A stretch of 52,198 bases of DNA from assembly GCA_905178155.1 (NCBI GenBank), contig CAJINV010000029.1, positions 9,911 to 62,108 on the forward strand, in the 5' to 3' direction. Within the stretch, counting starts at the first letter, position 1, and each line of letters starts with the position of its first letter. The notes beneath the pieces were generated by a model. The model was not told the DNA's origin. It was given only the letters and a program-made list of their open reading frames with translations, and did no database searches. This document shows, piece by piece, positions 13,401 to 22,356 of the stretch. Origin of the DNA: Amoebophrya sp. A120 (lineage: Eukaryota > Sar > Dinophyceae > Syndiniales > Amoebophryaceae). Position numbers and translations under genes: made by a program.

Positions 13401-15785
13401 ATAACGACCTCCACCGCTTTTTTTCCCACCGCGAGCTGTTGTAGTAGTGCCCCCGGCAAATAAACCGGTAGCTGCGCTCGAGGAAGCTCCTGCCTCGGAA
13501 GTTCTTGGTTCTTGGTGCGGGGCCTGTTGTGTTTTTCTGTTGTGATTTTTGTTTTTTTTGCTATGTGACGATGTTGTCGTTGGTGGAGCTGCTCCGGTTA
13601 AAAATCCACTTGAGTTTTCATCTTTTTCTGCATTTAATACTGGCCCAGCATTTCCTCTCCCTCTCCGCTGCTGGTGCTCAGAAGTACAAGAACTTTGCTC
13701 ACTACTAGTGGCGAAGGCCAGCCGCGGCACGGAAGATTTATTTTGCACTTCTTTATCTAGATTAGTAAAACTAGCCTGTAAAGATGAAAGCAGATGATGC
13801 CCGCTTTGATGTTCCTTTTTTTCTCGGTCGTCCTCCGAAAACAAGCGTCGCTCTTGCTGTGGAAAATGAAAATCTTCACCGGGCCGGGTTGTAGCACTAT
13901 CTTCCCGGGGTGGCGCAAGTCGCGCTGCCAGCGCTGATGCACCACCTAAATTTCCCGCAACGTAGGAGGACGAAGATGAGGCTCCTGATGACGGGGCGAT
14001 AAGTTCTTGCATTTTTGCTTCGGTGAAAGCGGATGACCTGCCGGCCGCTCCTCCAAGAACACCTCCACCCTCCAGTAGAATTGACGCGCTGGAGGCGGAT
14101 GAGGGTCGGGAAGAAGAGGCCGTTGTGAAGATCCTGGCGCGACGACTCACACTTAATTTCGCGACAGCAGCTGCGGGGCCTACGCCCAGGAGTGATATTG
14201 CTGGAAAATCAGTAGTATCAAATGTAAAAATGTCTGGGTCTGGAAGATTCTGAGACTTGTCATGCATGTTTTGCCTGGGCCATGATGTCTGTGATGCATG
14301 CCCTCGCATCACAGATTTTTTGAGGGCCTCGCGATGCCTATTCCGCATGACAAATGCCCTCTCCGCGTAGCAAAAATTACACTCCCTTTGCTGCTCATGC
14401 AATACAGATTTTTTTGGAATCCAAATTCAGCATCACAAGTTGCATTCTTCCAGACCCAGACATTTTTACATTTGATAAGTAGTAGTAGCCCCCGTGCTGT
14501 CGTGGCCCCCTTTCCAGAAACTCCACGACCTCCACGCCTGGTCATCATTCGTGCATCTTTTGTAGCTGTTGTGCGACTGCGACCTTCTTCGCCTTTCTTC
14601 ATGTGGACGAGTCGACGCGATATCAGAAGTGGTCGTTGTAGTAACATGATCAAGCGAATAAAGTCGTGGGCCCCCGCTCGTCCACCCGCCAAGCAGACTG
14701 ACCACACCGACCAAGAAGTTGTACCACGAGGACGACCCTGGTTGTAATAGAAGCTGCTGGTGTAGTTGATGTGTAGTCGTCGGCATGGGGGTCGTGGAAA
14801 CAAGCGTACTCGAAGTGGAAGCTGCGCGTGCGTCCGCGGATAGGCTACAATCACAACTGTTCCGAAGCAGAGGTACTGCAGGTCCTCGTTCACCCACTTC
14901 AACACATTGCGAATACAATCCCGCTCCATGGTTGTGGTCCATGTTCTCCTCAAAAACCGGTGTTGTTCCACAGCAGCTATAAAGGTAGTTGTCCCCGGAA
15001 CAAAATAGAAGTTGGTCATCATCTGGCGCTATTTTGAAAAACCAACTCGGTATTTCTTGCAGAAACAGCGGCAACACCATAAGTTTGAAGAAAACACGGT
15101 AGAAAAAACAGCTGTGCTCGTTTCTCGTGCCTTGATGATTTTGCGGCGGGGGCCGGGACGTGCCAGTAAAAGATATTGTTTTCGACGCGGTCATGGTCAC
15201 GCGACGGTGGCTCCAGTTTAAAATGTTGGGGACATCACCTTCCTGTTTCCTTTCACAAACGGGAACCACACGGGTGTCAGGTTTGTCTTGGCAATGACGA
15301 CGCGTCCAGAGTACTACGTCGGCTCCTCCTTTGCGGCTTCTGCACTGGTGAGTAGAGGCAGCACGACTACACATTTGATGCGACAGAAAAGACCTGAAAG
15401 TGCAGCGGCGCCAGAAACTTGACCACAGAGGTGTTGTTCCTGTTCCTCGTCTTCTATCGAAAAATATTGATGGAATGCCCGCTTTGGTCCTCGTTTTAGC
15501 ATCGTGCAAACGGTGCGTGTGCAGCTTCGGTGCTTGACAGCTTCTGTGTCGGAAAAAACAACACCTGCTTCTCGTTCTGATTACAACCCCTCGCGTGCAC
15601 GACTCGTCCCGTCGGCGGGCTCGCTTTTTACTGCCTGGTGTCCTAGTGCTTGCAACGACCTCCATATTCTCCGCACAACTCGCGGTCCTAGTTCTTTCCC
15701 TTGGTAGTTGTCGTGTGGTGCCGACGTCGGCCACAGCGTTGTTCGTTGTCGTACTTACGCCGTGCAGCTGCGCAGAAGGCTGCAA
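4421..15785 (-). CDS. G2: 1837-aa low-complexity protein, 25 exons
   Basis: Exons: 15785-14478, 14210-13404, 13188-13140, 12984-12876, 12609-12564, 12234-12197, 12045-11877, 11631-11589, 11318-11284, 10972-10906, 10755-10725, 10451-10408, 10121-10043, 9783-9599, 9440-9378, 9058-8992, 8721-8679, 8437-8361, 8072-8032, 7876-7639, 7424-6744, 6477-5530, 5306-5257, 5004-4756, 4467-4421. They total 5514 nt and every junction keeps the frame. All 24 introns are TIR elements. The start is uncertain: ATG 15785 is the longest, but ATG 15194 (1640 aa) puts a hydrophobic stretch (FFKLMVLPLFLQ) near the N-terminus. Exon 14 encodes a charged helical stretch (QEQDRRRERRENIRERQ). Exon 22 has two LWxRxxSD motifs (LWSRAMSD, LWHRSVSD). 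Exon 24 has FARVGERL, which resembles blocks in G4 and G6. Exon 2 has FTNLDKEVQNKS, shared with G3. Function unknown. Confidence 0.82.
4473..4755. mobile_element. introner, family G, in G2
   Basis: The left end GCGTTCTCAAACGTTACTAG mirrors the right-end AACGTAACGCTTGAGAAT. Flanks are CAGAA/CAGCA, one mismatch. It separates exon 24 from the 47-nt terminal exon. Confidence 0.85.
5010..5256. mobile_element. introner, family A2, in G2
   Basis: The left TIR ATGTCTGGGTCTGG is partly mirrored at the right end (TTCCAGACATTTTTGCAG). The interior block GCATGAGAAACTGCGTTTTT is shared with 41794 and 9789. Flanks are GCCCC/GTCCC. Confidence 0.88.
5312..5529. mobile_element. introner, family F, in G2
   Basis: The ends AAGAAGAAAACTGTGTAGA and CACCCAGTTTTTATCTTG are inverted. 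There is a perfect GTACT duplication at 5307-5311 and 5530-5534. Confidence 0.9.
6483..6743. mobile_element. introner, A/H hybrid ends, in G2
   Basis: The left end is the variant AAATATCCCTGGATGTCG. The right end is the standard family A AGACTCAGACATATTTGC. Flanks TGGTC/CGGTG have two mismatches. The same asymmetric pairing occurs at 12615-12875. Confidence 0.82.
7430..7638. mobile_element. introner, family E, in G2
   Basis: The TIR AAAAAACTGTTTCACTATGA mirrors CACAGTGAAACAGTTTTTTC. There is a perfect TGTTC duplication at 7425-7429 and 7639-7643. Confidence 0.92.
7882..8031. mobile_element. introner, family B, in G2
   Basis: The TIR GCAAAAGCATCGTACTAGTA mirrors TACGAGTACGAGACCTTTGC. Perfect TGTTC duplication. 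The 41-nt exon 19 separates it from the element at 8078. Confidence 0.92.
8078..8360. mobile_element. introner, family C, in G2
   Basis: The left end TCCTGAGTAAAAACGTCCCC mirrors the right-end TGGGTACG...ACTCAGGA. Perfect TGCAG duplication at 8073-8077 and 8361-8365. Confidence 0.92.
8443..8678. mobile_element. introner, family I, in G2
   Basis: The ends GAGAGTGCACAACTAGAAG and GAGTAGTTGTGCACTGTC are inverted. Flanks CTTGC/CTTGA, one mismatch. Confidence 0.9.
8727..8991. mobile_element. introner, family A4, in G2
   Basis: The ends AACTGCAAATATGTCTGGGT and CAGACATATTTGCAGTT are inverted. Perfect GACTG duplication. The interior resembles the copy at 14216. Confidence 0.92.
9064..9377. mobile_element. 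introner, family D, in G2
   Basis: The left end GAGGAAAAATCCCCATTCCC is loosely mirrored by TATGGGGAGGCGAGG at the right. Perfect TGCGC duplication at 9059-9063 and 9378-9382. Confidence 0.88.
9446..9598. mobile_element. introner, family B, in G2
   Basis: The ends TGTGCAAAAGCACCGCACTC and TACGATACTTTTGCAAGGC are inverted. Perfect CTGCA duplication. Confidence 0.9.
9789..10042. mobile_element. introner, family A2, in G2
   Basis: The ends TATCAAATGCAAATATGTCT and CCAGACATTTTTGCAATCC are inverted. Perfect GATCG duplication. The interior closely matches 5010 and 41794. Confidence 0.92.
10127..10407. mobile_element. introner, family C, in G2
   Basis: AAAAACGTCCCCACCCCAGA mirrors CTGGTGTGGGGACGTTTTT. 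Flanks CGTCC/CGACC, one mismatch. Confidence 0.9.
10457..10724 (-). mobile_element. introner, family A1, reverse orientation, in G2
   Basis: Family A ends. The interior ACCAAAAGCTGTCCACTTTT is the reverse complement of the block in 11324, so this copy is inserted the other way round. Flanks CACAC/CACAT. Confidence 0.9.
10761..10905. mobile_element. introner, family B, in G2
   Basis: The ends GCAAAAGCATCGTACTCGTA and ACGAGTACCATACTTTTGC are inverted. Flanks AGACT/ACACT. The 31-nt exon 11 lies on one side. Confidence 0.9.
10978..11283. mobile_element. introner, family J, in G2
   Basis: The TIR GTGTCAGAATCGAAATTGAT mirrors GTCGATTTCGATCCTGACAC. The homology extends through AAAATCGAAAAACTTGTGAT. 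Perfect AACGG duplication. It is the only copy of this TIR family in the window. Confidence 0.92.
11324..11588 (+). mobile_element. introner, family A1, forward orientation, in G2
   Basis: Family A ends with a perfect CTGTC duplication. The interior GGTCAAAAGCGGACAGCTTC matches 3774 and 43334, and is inverted relative to 10457. Confidence 0.92.
11637..11876. mobile_element. introner, family I, in G2
   Basis: The ends GACAGTACACAACTCCTCC and GGGGGAGTTGTGCACTCTC are inverted. Perfect GTAGG duplication. Confidence 0.92.
12051..12196. mobile_element. introner, family B, in G2
   Basis: The ends GTGCAAAAGTATCGCACTCG and CGAGTACGATACTTTTGCAC are inverted. Flanks GTTCG/GCTCG. Confidence 0.9.
12240..12563. 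mobile_element. introner, family D, in G2
   Basis: The left end AAAAATCTACTCCCCTCCCC mirrors GGCGAGGGGGGATTTTTCC. Flanks TCCTT/TTCTT. It is the longest element of the set, 324 bp. Confidence 0.9.
12615..12875. mobile_element. introner, A/H hybrid ends, in G2
   Basis: The left end is AAATATCCCTGGATGTCTGG and the right end is the family A CAGACCCAGACATATTTGCA. Flanks CCTCC/CCTTC. Confidence 0.88.
12990..13139. mobile_element. introner, family B, in G2
   Basis: The ends GTGCAAAAGTGTCGTTCTCG and CGAGTACGATACTTTTGCAC are inverted. Perfect CAGCA duplication. Confidence 0.92.
13194..13403. mobile_element. introner, family F, in G2
   Basis: The ends GCAAGAAAAAAACTGTGTAA and CACTAACAGAGTTTTTTTCT are inverted. 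Perfect ACGAC duplication. Confidence 0.92.
14216..14477. mobile_element. introner, family A4, in G2
   Basis: A textbook copy with a perfect TIR of about 30 bp (TATCAAATGTAAAAATGTCT at the outer end) and a perfect AGTAG duplication. Removing the element plus one duplication joins GCT ACT ACT ACT to GAT TTT in frame. Confidence 0.95.
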
Positions 15786-18104
15786 CTACTCGGTCGATAT
15801 CTTGATGCAGGGGTGAAAAAAAGTAGAAGTTCTTGCCTTGTCGTGGTCTCTAGCACCGGAAAATAAATCTTCTGCCATCGTCATCATCCTGTTCATTCAC
15901 CAGATGTGGTACTTAAGTAGAGCGCCCCGAAGATTGATCATGCGTTGAAGCCAAGCACTACTGGAGCCGACGAAACGTTTATTACAACGTGGCTGCAGCG
16001 ACTAGTACAACTTCGGCAGCGAATCGTCCTGCCTCCAGCTGCGCCCCCGCACGACGACAGCCTAACAGCGAATCTCGTCGTAATATAGTATTTGCTGTTT
16101 GATTTCTCCAATCTCTCGTGGTCGATGTTGATGTCGCCAATCGCACTCCGTCGTCCTTATTCCGTGGCTCAGCCTCTTCACCTCTTGGTCAACTCCAGGA
16201 AGATGGAAAAAAAGTGCTGGAAAAAGAACCTGATGAACCTGTGCACGAATTTGTATTGCACAAAATGCAGTCTAGTAGAAAAAGTTTGCATTTTTCATGC
16301 ATAACTCCCATCTGTGAAAGAAGTTTGAGTTAGAAGGTTTTTCATTTCATACTGTCGTAGTAAGACCTTATACCTGTCCTGGATCAGCTTCACCACTAGT
16401 TCATCAGATGATGTGGAAGAGCCAGAGTAAAAAACAGCTCACCCTCAGACATAACTCAATCATGAAGGGACGAGCACGGAAAGAAATACGCACGGGCGCA
16501 CCATTCAGTTTGTACATATTTGTAATTTTTTCGCTCAAGAAAACTCAAGCAAGTAGAAAATCAAGATGCTGACTTGAACTTGTTGTAGAAGCATAGTAAT
16601 AAAGCTTTTTTGCTATAAACAATTTCGAAACAATCTGAATACAGCAGTTTAAAAGACACAAGTAGACAGTTTGCAATTTAGTGGAACGGCCGGAGGTGAA
16701 AAAAAAACATTACGGAGTCGGCCGACGCCAACCAACGATGAGGCCAAAAAATATTTTTTTTTTTTGCAGAATTCCTGGTTTTTCGTAAGATGTGGACAGG
16801 ATCAACACGAAGACGAAAACAAGCGTCGCCGCGGTTGACAAAAAAAAACAACACCGCGGACGAAACAGATGCGCATAGAAGAAGTTGCGATCAATGTAGG
16901 TGTCGGCGCTGCGGTAAATCAAAATTGCAGCACAGAAAACGTAAGTGACGGCACTTTATTTGGAACGACGGACAAATATCAAAATACGAACAAATGATCT
17001 TTGGCGTACGTGGTCAATCTTCCATAGGCACCATTTTTCCCGATCTCAGTCTATCGGATAAGGATAAGGTCCTGTCGCTGCTGCATCTTTTGTAAATGTA
17101 AGTCAGTTTTTGTTACTACTCTTGGAGAGGAGGCAAAGTGTACGATATTGACTTTTCATTCATGTTGCTGCGTCCATTTCTTTGCGCCGATAAATACGAA
17201 CCCAATAACCCAGTTTCCATGTATCGCAGTTTGCTCAAATTCGAAATACTAATTGTAATTTGCGATTGCGGCCGCTATGGGCTATAATTACTCTAAACCG
17301 GAACTCTACTGTACGAGCGCGAGACTACCTGTAGTTTTTTCCTATGCACTGAAATTTCATGCGGTAAGGGTCAGTTATGAGAATGCCTTTCCAATTGCGA
17401 AATCCGATATTAAACAATGCAAAATTTGGCTGTAGAGCAGGCGATGCGTTGCAAGTCTTTGTCTTTGGCAGGATACAAAAAAGTTCGAGTTATGGCTGCC
17501 TTTTGTTCTCTTTGCTTTTCATTTTCACACTGTGACTCCTGTCGTAGTTGTCCCAATAACTTCGTTATTCCATACAGTACTACAAATGGAAAATTTATTC
17601 AGGTAGTAGATCACCAAGCCATAGCGACACCTACCCAGAAAATGATCAGTTCTACACACTTTAAGAAAAGCAAGTGATATAATTTTTTGACCCTGCGGGA
17701 GACCAGTCAAACTGAAAGAAGTCTAGTATTTCGTTTTCACCGAAGTAGAAACTTTACTGAATTGTGTTCGTGCTGTACTAGCAGCAGTTCAGAAAGCGGA
17801 TGTAAGTTTTGCAGACACGATCTTAATGTAGTGTACAGATTCTATTTGTTCTAAAATAGTCATGCCGGTGGTCGTCTCTCGACCGATCCAGACACAGAGG
17901 AAGAGGAAGTCAAATTCTAGCAATAATCCTTGATAAAACACGTATAAGTAAAATTCGGATGCAGGTTAACCTTAATTGAAAATGCTACCAAGGCGACCTT
18001 CGAACGAAACAAGCAGCTCCCGCCACTCTCGCAGTTTCACCTGCTAGAAATCTTGTAATGCAAAGCTACTTCCCAAAAATCTCCTCCTGCTGATTTCACT
18101 CCGG
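15786..18104. other. spacer between G3 end and G2 start
   Basis: AT-leaning sequence with several T and A homopolymers (for example 16747-16766). It has only short open frames, none with recognisable content, and no introner or GC island. Promoters for G2 would lie here, but I see no recognisable core motif. Confidence 0.5.
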
Positions 18105-21100
18105 CTATTCCTTCTTGATGTCCTGCGTGCCGCCTGATCCTCTGCTGCTTGTGTTTCGCGTTCGCCTGGCCGCCGCGTCTGCTCCCGCCCGTGAGGATCG
18201 GCTTCGCGAGCGATACTCATCTTCATTGGATGCAGGAGCGGTCGTCGGGCCTGCTGGTCGTGTCAACATTTCTGATGTGATACTTTCGTCTTCTTGCGCA
18301 GTTCTCGTGTTTCCCCACGGCCGCACTGGCCTCCTCGCACTCCCCGCAGCTCCTGAGCTGCTGCTACCGCCGTTGTTGCACCGTCGGGGCGGCGGAGGTG
18401 GAAATCCGATGAAGACGGAAGAGTTCATTTGCGCAGCGGTGGAGGAGCTGGATTTCGATCCTCCCCTCGTTGTTGTGGATTCGTGGTTGTAAACTGTTCG
18501 TGCGCCGCTTCCACCCCCGCCGCCAGAAGACGAATTCTTCGAACTATTGCGGCTGTGCGTATCGTCAGAACTAAACCTTCTCCAAGGGATGACTGGGAGT
18601 TGTGAGGAACAGTTGGAGCCCGCATCCTCGCAAAACCGAGCGGGCGGCGAGGGTCTGAAAGGTGTTGTACGACTGCCTGTAGGCCGGTCGTCGTTAGAAG
18701 TACAGCTGCTTCTCGCAGCCGCATTTGCGGTGGTGGGAAACAATGATCCGAGAATGTTGCCGTAGGTGGTGCAAACCCGCGCCGGCGGTAAGTTCAGTGC
18801 CGGTTCTTCTGATAAATACTTTACCCGCCTCTCCCCAGAAATCTCGTCGAAGCCCGCAGAGGACGAAGAAGTGCTTGACCTGTTGCTCACGGGTGAACAA
18901 GCAACAGCAGCTGCAGCGGAAGCAGCGGCAACATTTTCTTCTGTAGCCATAGCCGTAGCCGTAGCCTTAGCCACGGCCTTCGGCGCAGCCTCAACAGCGG
19001 TCTCTGATGTTGTCAGCGGTCGCATGAGGCAGTGTTTCTGACACTGTTTGTCGCTTCCCGTGTTACTGCTTGGTTCGCTTTTCACGATGTTATTGTCGCT
19101 AGAAGAATTTTGCCCGCTATGAAATGCAAAAGCATCGTACTAGTAGTAGTAACCGCATTACAAATCTGCTAAGCATGACAAAAGGAATTTCTCATGCTGC
19201 TTTACCTTGAGAAAGAGACTCGTCATGCATAATTAGGATTACTACGAGTACGATACTTTTACACAGGATACCCGCTGCTGTTCTGGAGTTCGTCGTCTAA
19301 GTTGCTAAGAAAGGTAGCAAGGGAAGACCGGGTTCGGGAGGGTAGTTGCGCGGGCTCCGACTTAGAGCCATCGTGAAGATCATCCTCTCCTTCGTGTTGT
19401 TGCCGGTCTACTTGCTGAGAACTTGTTGCTAGCAGCTGCAGCGGAGACAACATTCTGCTGCTCGTAGTGCTACCTTGGTCCTCGCTCTTGTGACCACCTG
19501 CAGGACCAGGAGCAGCAGCAGCAGCAGCAGCGCCGCCCCGCTCCCCGTCCAGAAACAACACTACAGTCTTGTCAATGGTCCTCGTAGGCGTCGGGGGAAT
19601 TGCTGGGTCCTCGGCGACGGCTACGACATCGGGTGCGGCTGAGGGCCGTCGAGATGTTGGGGTGGAAGATGGGCGGGGAAGCAATCGGCCCTCCCCTGGT
19701 TATCAAATGTAAAAATGTCTGGGTCTGGAAACTTGTGATGCTGGGTGGCGTATCATGAGGAAGCCATGAGTGCTGGCTCAGCATGACAAAATTCTGAGCT
19801 TCTAGGTGTTGCCTATTCTGCATGACAAACTGCGTTTTTGCATGACAGGAAATTGGGGCTCTTGGGTAACCTGCATGACAGGTTTAAGAGTCATGCCGGA
19901 GAAGCATGACAAATCGCGCATTCTTCCAGACCCAGACATTTGTACATTTGATACTGGTCGTTGTCGTCCCACTGGTGCCACCGCGCCATCCTTGTTCAAC
20001 ACTCCTCCGAGCTGTAGTTCGGTCGCTTCCTTGTTCGTCGTTGTTTCGTGCTCAGCCTCAACGCTTGTCGCAGGAGCAACGACCTCCGCCACTGGAGCAG
20101 CTGCGCGAGATGAGGATGGACATGGAGTGGGTGTGGGAAAACAAGTCCCATAACTTTCTTTCTCCACCCCGCAGAAAGCGGTAATTCGTCCGTCGGAAGT
20201 ACAAGAGGAGGAAAACTGTTGTACAAACTCTCCCGGCACTCCCAGTTGCGAGATCGTGCCGGGTCTTTTCCTCACAGTCACAGCACTAGAAGACGCAGTC
20301 GTTGTTCCTACTGGTCGTGCTTTGTTTCCATCACAAGTAAGCCTCCTCGTGGTCCCGACTGGTACATTTTTCGGACTCAGTAGCGCCGCTGCCGTCCGGT
20401 CGTTCTCTGCGACTTCTTCGCCCGCAAAACCAGTACTGCAATGGGCAGCATGCGGAGGCGCTACCAGCGGTTCTAGCCGTCTGGGTGGAGAGATTTGTTG
20501 CGACGAAAAGCCGCGGTTGTTCGTGGGGGTTGTGATTAAGAACAAATCGACTGGAGTCGTGGCGCTTCTATCCTTCCTGGTTGAAATCGCCTCTTCGCGC
20601 AGTTGCACAACAGGAGTACCTGCACATGCTGCAGTAGAAGAAGAAGATGCGGTCGAGAATGAAATGTCGACGCTGTCGTGGTGGTTGTAGTACGACGTGC
20701 CGGTCTTCGTGCCTCCACTCGGAGTTTCATTTTTTCCAGCACGTGGCTCGTCCTCGTGTCCTTCGGAATAAAAAACCACTTGTTCGCCTTCACGTTCGTC
20801 TTTATTTGCTCGAAACAAGCCTGCCCTCCTCGATGAAAGAGAAGATGCTGTCGTCGCGGTCGAAGATGGGGTTGGCAAAAATTGCAGAATTTTTTCCGCC
20901 TGGTTCGCTGTTAAGCTGGCCGCGGGAACAGTGCCTCGCAGCGGCGACATTATGACAGCAGTGGTTGAGGCCCTCCCGACAGAGCTAGAGACGGAGGACG
21001 TTCTGGTATTCAATCTAGCCTGCTGGCGCGCAGTGCCGCCTGAATTGCCCGACGTGGCCGTTGTACTCGTTTCTACCGTCGATGAAGTTTCCGTCCGCGC

Positions 21101-22356
21101 AGCTGCTGGACCACCAACAACAGCAGCTACCCCCGGATGTGTGTGGTAATGCTGCCTCGACACCAGTATCCAATGCAAATATCGATCTGGGTCCTCTGGA
21201 ACCTTGTGATGCGAAAGTGTGGATATTGGTGGAATAAAGACTTCCAAATGCAGCCAAGCATGACAACTTCTTTCCAGAACGCCAGCGCTTTCTCATGCGC
21301 AGCCGCATGAGAAGCTCGTTTTTGTATGGCACAAGAGGCTGTTACTTCTTGTTTCGTCTGTCATGCAATACAGATTTCAGTTTCACAGGAAAAAAGTAAG
21401 AGCAGCACTTGTACAAGTTCGAAGTTTCCAGACACAGCAGATCGATATTTGCAATGCGTAACCGGTCTCCTTCTAGCCATCCCCCGCCTTTGGTCGGCCG
21501 CTTCGCGGTTTACTGCGGACGAGACCGTAGTAGTTGATACCGGAGAGAGCGACAGGCTAAAATCGCTTTCGTCGTCTGCGTCATTAGAATTCCCCGTGTC
21601 GATGCGCGGCGCATTGGAAATGATGTGCAGCAGCGGTGGCGGGCGGGGGATCTGCCTTCTCGCGGCCGTGGTGGTTCTCCTCTGGGAGGTGGAGGGTTGC
21701 TGTTGTTCTCCTTGAGGAGCTCCTGCCGCAGGTTGTGGTGTTGTTTTTGTATTGCCAGTTGTTGTACTTGCCGCAGCAGTGTTCATGCATGTGCTTGCAG
21801 AAGTTTGTATTGCAGAAGCTGCTTCTGTGCCCTCGTCAAGCTGCGCCATTCCTCGAACAGAAGATGACTCCGAAATTGATGTTTCCTGTACAGGTTGACA
21901 AGGAGTACGTCGCCTTGCCTCGAGCTCCTCCGATGACGCTCGCGCGGAAAAAGCCGCACTAGAAGTCGCAGCCCTACTTTTTTGCTCCGCCAGAAGTTGT
22001 TGTCGTGTTTCGGATATTTTGTTTTGCGAAGATGACGATGATCTTCCTGTGCTGTTGGCAACATGTTGATCTACTTGCTGTGCATCTTCAATTTGGGACT
22101 CCCGTATTTTTACTGGGTCAGCACCAGCAGCATGGTTGTGTGCACGTGCACCAGGCGACGGTGGTGCAGGTAGTCCGGAGGACGCCACTGCAGTCGAAGC
22201 TTCCGGTACGAGAAGCGAGAAAAAAAAGCAGAAGACGCGACCGCTACGATGAAAGGCTGCACGACAACCGAGCCGGAGCAGAAGGAACATTTTTTTCAGA
22301 ATATAAATACCAAAGACAAGAAGGGGCGGCAGAAAAAACGATTCTGTGTTTTCCAT
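18105..22356 (-). CDS. G3: 1178-aa Ser/Ala-rich protein, 4 exons
   Basis: Exons 22356-21461, 21161-19954, 19695-19271 and 19112-18105 total 3537 nt. All three introns are TIR elements, and removing each with one 5-bp duplication restores the frame exactly. The start is ATG 22356. Residues 6-55 hold hydrophobic runs (LLVFGIYILKKMFLLLRL, FCFFFSLLV), suggesting a signal anchor or signal peptide. The rest is low complexity, including a polyproline run (FPPPPPR), a Gly run, an RS-like stretch near the C-terminus (RSRSRSSRAG), and a block LSNLDDELQNSS that resembles FTNLDKEVQNKS in G2. The protein ends DIKKE. A GC-rich island begins about 180 nt upstream of the start. No enzyme fold was recognised; function unknown. 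Confidence 0.82.
19118..19270. mobile_element. introner, family B, in G3
   Basis: The ends GCAAAAGCATCGTACTAGTA and TACGAGTACGATACTTTTAC are inverted. Perfect CCCGC duplication at 19113-19117 and 19271-19275. Confidence 0.94.
19701..19953 (+). mobile_element. introner, family A3, in G3
   Basis: The TIR TATCAAATGTAAAAATGTCT is mirrored at the right end. Perfect CTGGT duplication. The interior (TTGCCTATTCTGCATGACAA) appears reverse-complemented in 46112-46363. Excision gives CGA CCA GGG GAG in frame. Confidence 0.95.
21167..21460. mobile_element. introner, divergent family A, in G3
   Basis: The ends ATGCAAATATCGATCTGGGT and CAGATCGATATTTGCAATGC are inverted. Flanks ACCAG/ACCGG. It carries the A2-like block CCGCATGAGAAGC. 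Confidence 0.9.

Noticed and set aside
7430-14477. CRISPR-like arrays, because palindromic repeats recur at intervals
   Set aside because: The intervals are coding exons of uneven length, the repeats belong to different families, and each has its own target duplication; the DNA is eukaryotic.
14216-14482. GT-AG splicing of introners using GTAAAA just inside the left end and CAG inside the right end
   Set aside because: In the junctions tested the resulting frame is shifted or meets a stop, whereas removal of element plus 5 nt is exact in every case.
14309-15022. Alternative minus-strand frame in the first exon of G2
   Set aside because: It would enter exon 2 in a frame that closes quickly. 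Only the frame of the long exon stays open for 269 codons beyond the introner.
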